DNA from: Clostridiales bacterium
Lineage (GTDB): Bacteria > Bacillota > Clostridia > Christensenellales > Borkfalkiaceae
NCBI GenBank assembly: GCA_003523255.1
Contig: DPGH01000002.1
Span: forward strand, 56,348 to 120,347
DNA length: 64,000 nucleotides
Direction of reading: 5' to 3'
In this document: positions 1 to 9,800 of the stretch, piece after piece
How the letters are laid out: each line of letters begins with the position of its first letter
Position numbering within the stretch: position 1 is the stretch's first letter
The notes under the pieces: generated by a model
What the model saw: only the letters and a program-made list of their open reading frames with translations
What the model was told of the DNA's origin: nothing
Database searches by the model: none
Position numbers and translations under genes: made by a program

Positions 1-93
1 TCCCGCTTTGAAAAATATGCCCGAGCCTATAACTATACCCACAACCATACATATTGCGGTTATAAGTCCGTACTTTTTGGTAAGTTTCTCCAT
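1..93 (-). CDS. Amino acid permease (APC family), N-terminus only
   Basis: The reverse strand reads MEKLTKKYGLITAICMVVGI and continues VIGSGIFFKAG up to the window edge. This is the classic first transmembrane helix of APC-superfamily amino acid permeases and exchangers (the GIVIGSGIF signature that lines the substrate site). Only 31 residues are visible and the rest lies outside the window. A GGGGGAAG ribosome binding site stands just upstream of the ATG at 93. The substrate cannot be told from this fragment. Confidence 0.85.
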   Translation of the reverse strand, partial: MEKLTKKYGLITAICMVVGIVIGSGIFFKAG

Positions 94-105
94 AACTTCC
101 CCCTT

Positions 106-154
106 CCGAGTAAAATATAAGTTGTATTTTATCACTTTTACTCGGATAACGCAA
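106..154 (-). promoter_or_regulatory. Promoter with overlapping inverted repeat for the permease
   Basis: On the minus strand TTGCGT (154-149) and TAAAAT (131-126) are separated by 17 bases. A perfect 10-bp inverted repeat, CCGAGTAAAA (106-115) and TTTTACTCGG (136-145), spans the spacer and -10 region. Its position suggests a repressor operator, or a hairpin in the early transcript. The regulator is unknown. Confidence 0.55.
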
Positions 155-361
155 GGTAAATGCGAAAACTTTTCTAAAAAACGCGGTTTTTTATTCAAAA
201 AATGCGTTTTTATGCAAATAATTATTTTATAAATACAGATTTATACCGATTTTACATAATTGCGTCTACAAATATTTTACTCGCTTTAACGCTTTTGTAA
301 TTTAATTTTACAGATATCGGACGGAGCAATACATTATTCGTACGCATTTGTTTTTTCTCCG

Positions 362-390
362 TTGCCTTGTGAGTAGTTATATGTTAAGAT
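362..390 (+). promoter_or_regulatory. Promoter of the GH28 gene
   Basis: TTGCCT (362-367) and TAAGAT (385-390) are separated by 17 bases, followed by an AAAAAGGAAG ribosome binding site and the ATG at 420. The remaining bases 155-361 are AT-rich, and I see no gene there. Confidence 0.5.
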
Positions 391-419
391 AAATAAAAAC
401 AAAAAAGGAAGTTATATTT

Positions 420-1916
420 ATGGTTGACGCGGTAAAATTTTCAAACCGATTAGACGTTTACTGGGACAAAGTTTTCGGACTGAATGAAAAACTCAATTAC
501 AAAATATTCGTAGACGGCGAATTCGTGGCTGACAGCGACAAAACGTTTTATTACCTTACGAATTTAAAAAGCGAATGCGAATATAACGTTACCGTTAAAT
601 ACTTTTATAAAAACGGCACTATTCATCACGAAGAAAACGCGATTTTTAAAACGCTTAAAATAAAAAAACGGATAAACGTAACCGAAGCGCCTTACTTTGC
701 CAAAGGCGACGGTGTTACGCTTAACACCGCCTCGATACAAAACGCGCTTAACGCTCTCGGTACGGAAGAAGAACTTTATTTCCCTGCCGGCACTTACGTT
801 TCGGGCGCGCTTACGATAAAACCGGATACGAGTATTTATCTTGAAAAAGGCGCAACTTTGCAGGGTTCGGCTTTCCGTAAAGATTACCTCCCGAAAATTC
901 CCGCTCGGTTCGAAGGGCTCGACTGCGAATGCTACAGCGCGCTGATTAACGCCGGCACAATGGACTCCGTCGGCGGTTTTAACACGCAAAACATTACAAT
1001 ATACGGTGAAGGTAGAATAATAGGCGGCGGACTTAAACTTTACGACGACATACTTTCGTATGAAAGGATCGCGCTGAAGGAATATATGGATTCGCTCGGA
1101 GAGGATATTAAGACATACGAAAACAACGACACTATACCCGGAAGAACACGCCCCTGCCTTATAAGCATTTATAACGCTCAAAACATAGTCGTTTCCGGTT
1201 TAGAGATAGGTTTCGGTCCCGCGTGGAATCTGCATTATACTTATTGCGAAAACGTAAAGATAAACAACTGTCGCTTTTACTCTAAAGGTGTTTGGAACGG
1301 CGACGGCATCGACCCCGACAGTAGCGAAAATTCGGTTATATTCGATTGCGCATTCGATATGCAAGACGACGCCGTGGCAATAAAATCCGGCAGAAATCCC
1401 GACGGTAACCGTGTAAACAGACCGACTAAAAACGTTAAAATATTCAATATATGCGGGTGCCACAGCGTATCTATCGGCTCCGAAATGTCGGGCGGCGTTG
1501 AAAACGTGTATATTTGGGACTGTAACTTTGTGGACACTGCAGGCGGCGTAGGCGTTAAATCGACCAGAAAGCGCGGCGGTTATGTTAAGAATATTTTCGT
1601 AAGCGGCGTAATCTGCCCTAATATTTCTATCAGAAAAGTAAACTTTAATAACGACGGAGAAGGCTATCACCGCCCGCCGTATATGGAAAACTTTTATTAC
1701 GAAGACATTACTTTAACGGGCTTCGTTATAAGACAAAGCGGCTTACCCGACGAAGAGGACATTATAAATATTTGCGGCTTCGAGGAGGAAGAGTTCCACG
1801 TTAAAAACGTAACTTTTAAAAACGTTAAAGTAAAAGACTATCCGAGCAAAAAAGATCACTTTATCCGTGTAGAAAACGTAACTAATCTTACCATTGAAAA
1901 CTTTTCTCGTGTTTAG
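420..1916 (+). CDS. Glycoside hydrolase family 28 (polygalacturonase-like)
   Basis: Predicted pectin-degrading glycosidase of the right-handed beta-helix GH28 family, 498 residues. Residues 1-85 look like a fibronectin-III-type module. The beta-helix follows. It carries the GH28 catalytic landmarks: GDGIDPDS near residue 293, DDAVAIKSG near 315, GSEMSGG in place of the GHG loop, and a TRKRGG (R-x-K) segment. That combination is typical of exo-acting galacturonidases and rhamnogalacturonases. No signal peptide is seen, so it is probably cytoplasmic and acts on imported oligogalacturonides. The start is supported by AAGGAAG upstream. The exact substrate is not determined. Confidence 0.9.
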   Translation: MVDAVKFSNRLDVYWDKVFGLNEKLNYKIFVDGEFVADSDKTFYYLTNLKSECEYNVTVKYFYKNGTIHHEENAIFKTLKIKKRINVTEAPYFAKGDGVTLNTASIQNALNALGTEEELYFPAGTYVSGALTIKPDTSIYLEKGATLQGSAFRKDYLPKIPARFEGLDCECYSALINAGTMDSVGGFNTQNITIYGEGRIIGGGLKLYDDILSYERIALKEYMDSLGEDIKTYENNDTIPGRTRPCLISIYNAQNIVVSGLEIGFGPAWNLHYTYCENVKINNCRFYSKGVWNGDGIDPDSSENSVIFDCAFDMQDDAVAIKSGRNPDGNRVNRPTKNVKIFNICGCHSVSIGSEMSGGVENVYIWDCNFVDTAGGVGVKSTRKRGGYVKNIFVSGVICPNISIRKVNFNNDGEGYHRPPYMENFYYEDITLTGFVIRQSGLPDEEDIINICGFEEEEFHVKNVTFKNVKVKDYPSKKDHFIRVENVTNLTIENFSRV

Positions 1917-1918
1917 TT

Positions 1919-1964
1919 TATAAAAAAAGCGAACTCCGTTTTTATATCAGAGTTCGTTTTTTTC
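1919..1964. terminator. Bidirectional terminator between GH28 and tRNA-Val
   Basis: Stem CGAACTC (1930-1936) with GAGTTCG (1950-1956), flanked by an A-run on the left and a T-run on the right. It can therefore end the GH28 transcript on the plus strand and the tRNA-Val transcript on the minus strand. Confidence 0.8.
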
Positions 1965-1969
1965 ATCTA

Positions 1970-2046
1970 TGGTGGAGGCGGAGGGGCTCGAACCCGCGAC
2001 CTCTCGCATGTGAAGCGAGCGCTCTGACCAGCTGAGCTACGTCTCC
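1970..2046 (-). tRNA. tRNA-Val (CAC)
   Basis: Cloverleaf on the minus strand starting GGAGACGTAGCTCAGCTGG, with anticodon loop TTCACAT (anticodon CAC, codon GUG), a TTCGA T-loop and an encoded CCA end at 1972-1970. Two stem positions do not pair (A5-C68 in the acceptor stem and one pair in the T-stem), so it is slightly imperfect, but the overall fold is clear. Confidence 0.9.
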
Positions 2047-2141
2047 GTAAATTACCTGATTATTTTAACATATTTGCGTTTTTATAGCAAGCGTTTTCGG
2101 TCGCATTAAAAAATTATTTACGCCCATACTTTTATTATACT

Positions 2142-3029
2142 ATGCATAAGAAAACGCTTAAATTATCGCTTTTATTTATTTTTGTTTCAATGCTTACGGC
2201 TTGCGCAAGCATTTGTATGCGCTCGGTACCGGAATGCCGCGCTATGCCTTTTTACGACCTTTCGCCGAAAGACATCGTGTTAAGAGCGGCGTTTTACACT
2301 TCTTACACGACTTCTTCCGACGAACGAAAGAATAACATAGCAGTTGCGGCAAAGTCGCTTGACAATGCTTTTATTGACGTTAACGGAGAATTTTCATTTA
2401 ATCAAACCGTCGGCGAACGTACTGAAAAAAGAGGTTACAAACCCGCAAAAATCATCTCCGGCGGAAAGTTCGTTACAGGTATCGGCGGCGGCGTGTGCCA
2501 GGTATCTACCACACTATATAACGCGGCGTTGCTTGCAGGGCTTAACATAACCGAATTTCACCCGCATTCGCTCGCGGTGAGTTACGTCGCACCGTCTTTT
2601 GACGCAATGGTCAATTCCGGCAGCGCGGATTTGAGATTTATAAATAATACCAAAAATCCTATAATAATAAAAACGCACGCCGACGCTTCCACGATAAAAA
2701 TAGAAATTTACGGCGAACCGATGAAAGAAAAGTACGTGCGCCAAAGCGTGATAAAAGGCGAAATACCTTCTACCGAAAAAGAAATAATACCCGACGCGCT
2801 CGGCGAATACCCCGATTTGTATGAAGGTGAAAGCAAGGTCTTAAAATACGGTAAAAACGGAATTATCAGCACCGGCATACTGATAAAGCAAATAAACGGC
2901 AAACCCGTTTCTACAAGCGTGATAAGGTGCGACAGATATAACCCGACCAAAACCATAATAATAGAGGGCACGGCAAAACGCGATGCCGCACCCCCTGACG
3001 ATAAAGAAATTACCGATACTATTACGTAA
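2142..3029 (+). CDS. VanW family lipoprotein
   Basis: 295 residues. An N-terminal signal ends in a lipobox LTAC (Cys about residue 21), so the protein is probably anchored outside the membrane. The middle holds the VanW domain with its diagnostic GIGGGVCQVSTTLYNAALLA and FHPHS segments; a C-terminal beta domain follows. VanW-domain proteins occur widely in Firmicutes. The name comes from vancomycin resistance clusters, but the biochemical role is not established, and nothing here suggests a van operon. There is no obvious ribosome binding site. A TATTATACT sequence directly abuts the ATG, so the transcript may be nearly leaderless. Confidence 0.85.
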   Translation: MHKKTLKLSLLFIFVSMLTACASICMRSVPECRAMPFYDLSPKDIVLRAAFYTSYTTSSDERKNNIAVAAKSLDNAFIDVNGEFSFNQTVGERTEKRGYKPAKIISGGKFVTGIGGGVCQVSTTLYNAALLAGLNITEFHPHSLAVSYVAPSFDAMVNSGSADLRFINNTKNPIIIKTHADASTIKIEIYGEPMKEKYVRQSVIKGEIPSTEKEIIPDALGEYPDLYEGESKVLKYGKNGIISTGILIKQINGKPVSTSVIRCDRYNPTKTIIIEGTAKRDAAPPDDKEITDTIT

Positions 3030-3033
3030 AATC

Positions 3034-4164
3034 TTATTCTAAAGTAAAGTCGTTGCAGTATACGTCGCCAGTGCCCTGCGCTTTATCATCGGTAAGCACG
3101 GTAAACTTGTTTCCCTTAATCACGTACGGGTCGCCTTCGGCATTAAAAGAAACGGGTGCCTGATAATGCGCCCCGAACGGTTTTTCTCCCGCTTTAACCG
3201 TTAAGGGATCGCTCCACTTTAGTAAATCGTCCGAAGTACGGAGTTCCAGAATATCTTTTACGAAATTTTTATCCGAATTCTCGTTAATCGGCGAAGACGC
3301 CATAATATATCTGCCGAGTAGTTCCGAATACGCAACTCTCGGGTGCCAGCAATTTTTTACTATCACGCTTTCCCTACCGAAGTTGCCCGCCTCACAAAAA
3401 GCCCCGCCGTAATATTTTACAAAGTCGCCCGTTATACCGTCGAAACGCTTTCTCGCCCGCGCAACGTAAGCGTCGCAAGATAACCATTTTTTACTTTCCG
3501 TATCTATCGTTATCATACTGTAAAACAAATAGATATAATCGCTTTTTTGCGGAATATAAAGCGAAAAATCTCCGCTACCCAGACAAACCTTGCCGGACTT
3601 TTGTCCTAAAACGTTTATTCCGTCAGGATTATATTTATCGGTAAAGCATACGCTTTCGGCAGTAAGCACCCATCTGTCAAACGTCCAGTGCTTGCCTTCG
3701 TCGTCGGAATGAATAAGCCCGATATGTCTGAAATCCGAATCGATTCGAGGCGTTTCGCACGGTCCGTAAGAGTCGTAGGCGGTACCACACCCCTTCCATC
3801 CGCTTTCGTTATGAAAAAACGCAAAAAACCTGTTCGTTTTTGGACAAATATATAAACCGAACGGCCACAACCCGCCGCGCGCTTTAACTCCTTCGGGATA
3901 CTTTATGCCATTAAACGCGTACTCCGCATGCCCCACGCAAAAATTGAACAGAGCGGGGTGCGCAAGTTTCATATCCGACAAATTACTACCGCAAAACATA
4001 CCTACTATGCCGCCGTTGGTGTGCCCCGCCATCGCCCAGAGTTTACCGTTTTTATCACGGCAAAACGGAACGGTTCCGTCCTGATATATATTTACGTCCC
4101 AGTTAAAGGGACTTTTATACCTTTCTCCCACGACTATCTTTTTGTTAGTTAATGCGTTTATCAT
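3034..4164 (-). CDS. Putative beta-propeller glycoside hydrolase-like protein
   Basis: 376 residues without a signal peptide. Repeated Asp-box-like and propeller-type segments (for example HSDDEGKHW around residue 150, and GRYIMASSPINE later) suggest a five-bladed beta-propeller sugar hydrolase or related fold (GH43/GH117/sialidase-like). I cannot assign a family. It overlaps the preceding esterase gene by four bases (ATGA at 4161-4164), which indicates translational coupling, and it shares the operon with an EamA transporter. The setting implies a role in processing decorated plant or host glycans. Confidence 0.6.
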   Translation of the reverse strand: MINALTNKKIVVGERYKSPFNWDVNIYQDGTVPFCRDKNGKLWAMAGHTNGGIVGMFCGSNLSDMKLAHPALFNFCVGHAEYAFNGIKYPEGVKARGGLWPFGLYICPKTNRFFAFFHNESGWKGCGTAYDSYGPCETPRIDSDFRHIGLIHSDDEGKHWTFDRWVLTAESVCFTDKYNPDGINVLGQKSGKVCLGSGDFSLYIPQKSDYIYLFYSMITIDTESKKWLSCDAYVARARKRFDGITGDFVKYYGGAFCEAGNFGRESVIVKNCWHPRVAYSELLGRYIMASSPINENSDKNFVKDILELRTSDDLLKWSDPLTVKAGEKPFGAHYQAPVSFNAEGDPYVIKGNKFTVLTDDKAQGTGDVYCNDFTLE

Positions 4165-4949
4165 ATAATTTTTTCTCCTTTACTTTCGTTTACGAGTTCG
4201 GCAAGTCTTTTTGCAGCCTCGGTTCCTATTATTTCCATTCCCGCGTTGTTATAATGCGGTCCGTGCTCTTTTTTGTTTAAATATTTTTCCGTAACAGACA
4301 ATTTAACCGTTACGTCGGTAAGTAACGTAAAATCTTTATCTATCTCCTCTGCGGCGCACTGCGCTTTCATGATATTTTCGTCCGATTTTTTCTTTTCTTC
4401 AAAAGTTCCTTTGCACCAGTCCGCATAAGCGGCAAAATACCCTACCTTAATTATGGCAAACTTATCGAAAAAGAACTTTTCTTTCAAGTCGTTTTTAAAT
4501 TTAATCAAAAGTTTTAGATATTCTTCGTACGGCGTACACTTAAGCGCGTCGGATTCGCCCTGTAACCACACAAAATATATTTTGCCGATTTCGGCAACGC
4601 TTTCCGCTTTTTTTATTCCTTTAACGATTTTATCAATAGAGATTTCAAACCTTTCCGTTCCTTTTTGCCATTGCGCTATAGTTGAATCGCCTTTTGCAAC
4701 GTGTATCGCGGTAACTTCTCCTCGTATTCTTGCGTATTCGTTACAAAAATACGGAACCATAGACCCACCGCCTAAAGCGGAAGCCCATAAAACGTTTTCG
4801 CCGATGTCCTCTCCGACGGGCGACCTTAACGGAACTAATTCGTCGGAAATATACTTGTATTCGTATACTCCATTACGCGGCGGCAAGTTGCAAATTTCAC
4901 CTGTAGAACCTTGCATGTTGCTTTGCCCCGAAAAAATTAAAACGTCCAT
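4161..4949 (-). CDS. SGNH-type carbohydrate esterase (sialate O-acetylesterase / CE6-like)
   Basis: 262 residues with the block I motif FSGQSNMQGS at the very N-terminus (nucleophile Ser), a WLQGESDA block in the middle (oxyanion-type QGESD), and a C-terminal HYNNAGMEIIG block carrying the catalytic His. These are hallmarks of the PF03629 acetylesterase family that removes acetyl groups from xylan or sialic acid. A GATAAGGAG ribosome binding site supports the start. It is coupled to the downstream propeller protein and follows the transporter by about 20 bases. Confidence 0.8.
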   Translation of the reverse strand: MDVLIFSGQSNMQGSTGEICNLPPRNGVYEYKYISDELVPLRSPVGEDIGENVLWASALGGGSMVPYFCNEYARIRGEVTAIHVAKGDSTIAQWQKGTERFEISIDKIVKGIKKAESVAEIGKIYFVWLQGESDALKCTPYEEYLKLLIKFKNDLKEKFFFDKFAIIKVGYFAAYADWCKGTFEEKKKSDENIMKAQCAAEEIDKDFTLLTDVTVKLSVTEKYLNKKEHGPHYNNAGMEIIGTEAAKRLAELVNESKGEKII

Positions 4950-4969
4950 TTTTTACTCCTTATCAAAGA

Positions 4970-5851
4970 TTATAAATTTAACAGCACTACGGAAATGAGC
5001 CCGGTTGCATAGCCGACCCACTGCAAAACGGAATATTTTTCTTTAAAAAATACAACCGCAATAAAAAACGTAGGGATTAAACTTCCACCTGCAATTACGG
5101 GAAAAACCACTGCCGCAGGCATAATCGAAATCGAAAGCATTACGAATAGATTGAGAAGCCCGCTCATAATGCCGGAAGCACCGCCGAAGACAAATGCTTG
5201 ACCGACGCTTTGCCTTATCTTTCCTCTTTCGGCGATTATCGACGCAAGAAAAAGAACTATACAAGAAAATGCCAGCGCGACAATCATAAATTCGCTTTTA
5301 TAATTATAATCGTACGCCGTTTGAAAAGCAGTCTGTACGATAGAACACGCTCCGTTACATATCGCTGCGACAAGTATTAAAACAAGCCACTTTGCGTTTG
5401 TCTTTTTACCGCCTGCATGCTCGGTCTTTTTCTTAACTTTCTTTCCTCCGAGATTTACAAAAAAAAGAGAAACCGCAAGAAGAAAAAGTCCTATGAAAAA
5501 CGGCGCTGAAACAGGGTTATTTAAAAAGAAAATACCATACAAAGTCGGTAAAATCAAAGAGAACGATATAATCAGCCCCGAAAGCGCTAAATTACCGACG
5601 TTTATGGCAAGCGTAAGCGTTATTGTACAAACGGAAAATAAAACGCCGAACAACAATGCGTATAAAACAATCCCTTTCTCGAAGCTAAATTTAAAGCCCG
5701 AAGCAAATATGAAAACCGCAAAAGCAAACAGCGACGTACAAAGCGAAAAGAAAAACAGCGCGTTGTTTTTATACGCTTTTTTATAAATATTTTGTAGCGA
5801 CATAGTCATTGCGCCGCCGCATAAATATAACGCTTTAATAAGCCATTCCAT
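4970..5851 (-). CDS. EamA/DMT family transporter
   Basis: Predicted inner-membrane drug/metabolite-type transporter with about ten hydrophobic helices and the two-fold EamA arrangement. I chose the start at 5851 (MEWLIKALYLCGG) because the first helix begins there. An upstream ATG at 5923 would add a 24-residue basic stretch that is unlike the family. There is no clear ribosome binding site, and a TAAAAT box lies seven bases before this ATG, so the transcript may be leaderless. It is the first gene of the operon with the esterase and the propeller protein. The cargo is likely a sugar or sugar acid, by context only. Confidence 0.75.
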   Translation of the reverse strand: MEWLIKALYLCGGAMTMSLQNIYKKAYKNNALFFFSLCTSLFAFAVFIFASGFKFSFEKGIVLYALLFGVLFSVCTITLTLAINVGNLALSGLIISFSLILPTLYGIFFLNNPVSAPFFIGLFLLAVSLFFVNLGGKKVKKKTEHAGGKKTNAKWLVLILVAAICNGACSIVQTAFQTAYDYNYKSEFMIVALAFSCIVLFLASIIAERGKIRQSVGQAFVFGGASGIMSGLLNLFVMLSISIMPAAVVFPVIAGGSLIPTFFIAVVFFKEKYSVLQWVGYATGLISVVLLNL

Positions 5852-5940
5852 ATACGATATTTTAACACGCCGCCTAATAAAACGTATCCTTTTTTTATAA
5901 TCACGTAATATTAAAAGTTGCATTATTTTTTTATAAAATA

Positions 5941-5968
5941 TTGTTTTTACATAAAATTGTAGTATAAT
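5941..5968 (+). promoter_or_regulatory. Promoter immediately upstream of the AraC gene
   Basis: TTGTTT (5941-5946) and TATAAT (5963-5968) with a 16-base spacer. The ATG at 5977 starts only eight bases after the -10 box and no Shine-Dalgarno sequence is present, which points to a leaderless or near-leaderless mRNA. Confidence 0.55.
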
Positions 5969-5976
5969 ATTTATGC

Positions 5977-6780
5977 ATGAAAGAATATATAACGGTAAAA
6001 AGCATTCCGAATATTAGTTTCGCACATATATACAATTCCGGAAATTACAAAAATTTTTTGTCCGCAAAAACAAATTTTTTTGAAATAGGATACTTAAGCG
6101 CGGGTAAAATTTCGTTTAATAAAAACGGAAGCGAACGTATGCTTACACAGGGCTCTTCATACTTTTTTGCGAGAAAAAACTCCGCGAAAGTTTTCGGCAG
6201 CGAGGTTTTTGAAATACATTCCATAGGCATCGAGTGCGATTACAAATACCTTACCGACGAGTTTGCAACGATCTCCCCGACCGAAACAAATCACGACTTA
6301 ACTTCCGCTATAGACGAACTTATAGTTATGTTTAATGCGGAACGAGATAAATCGCAAAAAATAATTTCAAAAATATTTGCGCTCGTCGACTTATTTAACA
6401 CCGCACTCGGCGACAATCTCGGCAACGCCGACTTCGGCGGCGAAATAACATACGTAAACAAGGCGAAAATTTATATTAAGGACAACTTTAATAAAAAGAT
6501 AACTCTGAACGAAGTTTCAAAAGAATTGCATATTTCCCCTGCATACCTTTGCGTGTTATTTAAAAAACATACGGGAAAAACTTTAATAAACTACGTAAAC
6601 GAATACAAACTCGGCGCATTGAAGAACTTTATTATAAACGAAGGTTTAAGTATGAAAGAAGCCTGTGCGAAAGTCGGCGTCAAAGACCCCGCTTATTGTA
6701 GCAGACTTTTTAAAAAATACGAAAAAAAGAATTTAAGAGAATACAAAATATCTATATTAAACGATTTGCATAAAGTTTAA
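5977..6780 (+). CDS. AraC family transcriptional regulator
   Basis: 267 residues. The N-terminal half resembles a cupin-type sensor (GYLSAGKISFNKNG near residue 35). The C-terminal 100 residues form the double helix-turn-helix AraC DNA-binding domain, with NEVSKELHISPAYLCVLFKK and the second-helix signature KEACAKVGVKDPAYCSRLFK. It is divergent from the transporter-esterase-propeller operon and so is its likely regulator, responding to a sugar signal. Confidence 0.9.
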   Translation: MKEYITVKSIPNISFAHIYNSGNYKNFLSAKTNFFEIGYLSAGKISFNKNGSERMLTQGSSYFFARKNSAKVFGSEVFEIHSIGIECDYKYLTDEFATISPTETNHDLTSAIDELIVMFNAERDKSQKIISKIFALVDLFNTALGDNLGNADFGGEITYVNKAKIYIKDNFNKKITLNEVSKELHISPAYLCVLFKKHTGKTLINYVNEYKLGALKNFIINEGLSMKEACAKVGVKDPAYCSRLFKKYEKKNLREYKISILNDLHKV

Positions 6781-6797
6781 AAAAGTTTTTGCGTAAG

Positions 6798-6832
6798 AAA
6801 AAGAGCGGCGAAATTTTTCGCCGCTCTTTTTA
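6798..6832. terminator. Bidirectional terminator
   Basis: A strong GC-rich hairpin, AGAGCGGCG with CGCCGCTCT, flanked by A-runs and T-runs. It separates the converging AraC and subtilase genes. Confidence 0.85.
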
Positions 6833-6841
6833 CGTTACGAT

Positions 6842-9800
6842 TTATAAATCGTTTTCGTCTTTTTTGCGTTTACGGTTCTTTTCTCTTATCAGCATAAACG
6901 CACAGGAAAGCGCAATCAGCGTAAACCCGCCGAAAATATCGGTCGAATCGAATGCAACCGTTCCGCAACCTTTGTTGTCGTCGTCGGGCTTCGGCTCGGG
7001 TTTATCGGGTTCCGAATTGTCTTTTACCGTAACCTTTATTTCTAAAGTTTTACCCATATATTCAACTGTTACGACGTTTTCGCCTACGACAAATTCGTTA
7101 TGAGTCGCTTCAAAACCGCTATACACGATTTCGGAAGTTCCGTCCACGTAGTTGACTTTGATTGAAAGCCCCGCGGTACTGAACTCATCCCCGATCTCGT
7201 ATTCCGTTTGCGAAGGCGCGGTATTGATTTCGATGCTCGAAACCTCGGGTTTAACGACGTTTACCGTTAACGAGGTAGTTAAATCGTGATATTTAATACG
7301 CACCGTTCTGTTATTTTCGGTAAGTTTGGTCGTGGTAAGAACGGTAAATCCGTCGGTTATTTCAACCTTAGAACCGTCAGACCAGGTAACGCTTAACACC
7401 ATACCCGTTTTATCGAACGTTTCACCGCGTACGTAAGTCGTTTTGTTCGGCAATGTAGACACGTTTATGCCCGTTTCCACAGGAGTTTCGTTAAAGAGAG
7501 CCGCCTTGCTTCTCATAGCCGCTTCGGAAGTTAAAAGTTTAGCCGCTTCGGTAACGAATGCCCTTTGTTCGGTAGAAACAAGGTTATATGCCGAGCGAGC
7601 GGATTTCATAACGGAACGGAAACTCTGCCACGTCGTTACGTCGGCGGCGGTCAGCGCCTCTATTTGTTCCGCAGAGGGAATGCTCGCTATAAGCCCGTTG
7701 CAATTTCTTGCGGTGTCGTCTGCTATAAGTTCGGTCTTTACTACGGTTGAAAAAAACCCGGCGTATACTCTGCTTTCAAAGCCCGTGGCGTTTTGAGGAA
7801 CATACGCTTTAAGACCTAAATCTTTTATTCCTGTTACTCCGTACTTGCCGTGATACAAAACTTTGGCAACGTAATCTTTATAATTGCCGTAATACTTTTC
7901 GCTTACGACCGTGCCGTCCTCGTCGAGTATTTTATACATATCGTCAGACGAATCGAATTCCGAAGCTGTTATATATCGCGCCTCGAGTACGGGTGCAGAC
8001 AGGCAACCGAAAACGTATTCCGTCGCACCGGCGCCGTAAAAACCTTTATCGCCGATAGCCTTAAACGAATACGGGAAAGTTATTTTCGTTACGTTTTTGG
8101 CGTTTTCAAACGCGGATGCGGCAACTCTTACCGTACCTTCCGGTAAAACCGCTTCTCCTGAAGCGCCGGCGGGATACGCTATAATTTCAAGTCCGTTTTC
8201 CACGCGTTTGATAATCATACCGAGGTCGTCGGAGTAATAAGCCGATGTGCCCGTTACGTTAAACGCTTTAACACCCGTAAGCGCGGCAAATGCGCCCTCT
8301 CCGATAAATTGACCGTCCGCAACGGGAACGACGAACGTATCCGCCTTAATGCCCGTATTACGGAAAGCGTACTTGCCTATATATCTTAATGCAGTCCCTA
8401 ACGAAGAAACGTTTAACGTCGTGCAGTTTTCAAACGCGCTTTCACCCACTTTTTCCGCCGCGACAAAGTTTGCGGTTTTAAGTTTGTAGCAGTTCTTAAA
8501 CGCTTCGTCTCCGATAACGGTCGCGTTATCGAATGTCGCCGATTCGAGCGATACGCAGTTTTTGAACGAGCGTCTTTCCGCTGACGAAAGCATGGTAAGA
8601 TTTATATCTTTAAGCGATACGCAATTTTCAAACGCGCTTTCGCCCGCTACTTTTACGGTAAACGGCAACGAAACGATTGAAGTACAGTTTCTGAACACGC
8701 CATCGCCTATTTCTGTAATAGCCTTTTGCTTGTCGGAGAAAGATATTCCGTCGGATTTCAATCCGATTTGACCGGCAAACGTGTAAGTACCGAGAACGTC
8801 AGACCCTTCGCCGAACTCTACTCCAGTAAGCGAAGTTTCGCTACCGGCAGCCAAAACGCCTCTTCCGAGATTCGTTATTTTGCCGAAAACCACGTGATCG
8901 AGTAGCGAGCAAGACATAAAGGCGTAGTCGTCAATTTCGGTTACGTTCGTCGAGGACAAGTCTAAACTCGATATTCGGCTACCCGCAAAACTCCTTACGC
9001 CGAGCGAAGTCAGAGCGGAATTGAATTTAATTCCCTTGCTAAAGTCTCCCGCGTACATAAACGTCATCTCCGGAAGTTTTGCAATCGTCAAAGCCGACAA
9101 ATCGGCAGAAGTAAGACCTTCACACCAACTGAATACGCCGACGCCCATATTTTTAACGCTTGCGGGTAAAGTTACACCGGTAAGGTAACCGCATCCGGAG
9201 AAAGCGTAATTGCCTATCGTTTCAACGTTGGAACCTATGGTTACACTCTCGATTTTGCTGCCCGCAAGAGCGTTCGGCGCAATCGTCGTTACGCTTTCTG
9301 GAACGGTGAACGATTTAAGCGTTTGATTTATTCTCAAAAGCGTTGTCTTATCTTCTCCGTCGTATAACGCAACGAAGTTTTCTCCGTTTGCCTCGGCATA
9401 ACCGCCGACAACGTTGATTTTTGAAACGGCACAATTACCGAAAGGCGAAACAGCGTTGCCGTGATATAACGCGGTTAAGTCGTCCGCCGTTACGTCGGTA
9501 TAGTTAAGCACAGAAAGACTCTTACAATTAAAGAACATGTCGTCGCTTACCGCGGTAAACTTGCTTAAAGTAACCTCTTTTAAAGCGGTGCATCCTTCAA
9601 ACGCGTTTATACCCGCAACTCTTAATTCGGTAAGGTCGAGAGAAGTTATCGAGGTGCATCCCTTAAACGCGTAATCGCCTACCGTGGTAAGTTTTGCAAC
9701 TTCGGTCGTGTAATCTCTGCCTTCCGTAAGCGAAAGTATTTCAACGTCCTCTTGCTTAAGTCCGTTAATCAACTTGACGTTTTTAATAGTTTTAAGCGAA

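Noticed and set aside
8..232. Plus-strand 74-codon open frame at the left edge
   Set aside because: It is the antisense of the permease start and its promoter; the minus strand encodes a clear APC signature.
2142..3029. Vancomycin resistance role for the VanW protein
   Set aside because: VanW domains are widespread in Firmicutes without resistance, and no van ligase or reductase genes are nearby.
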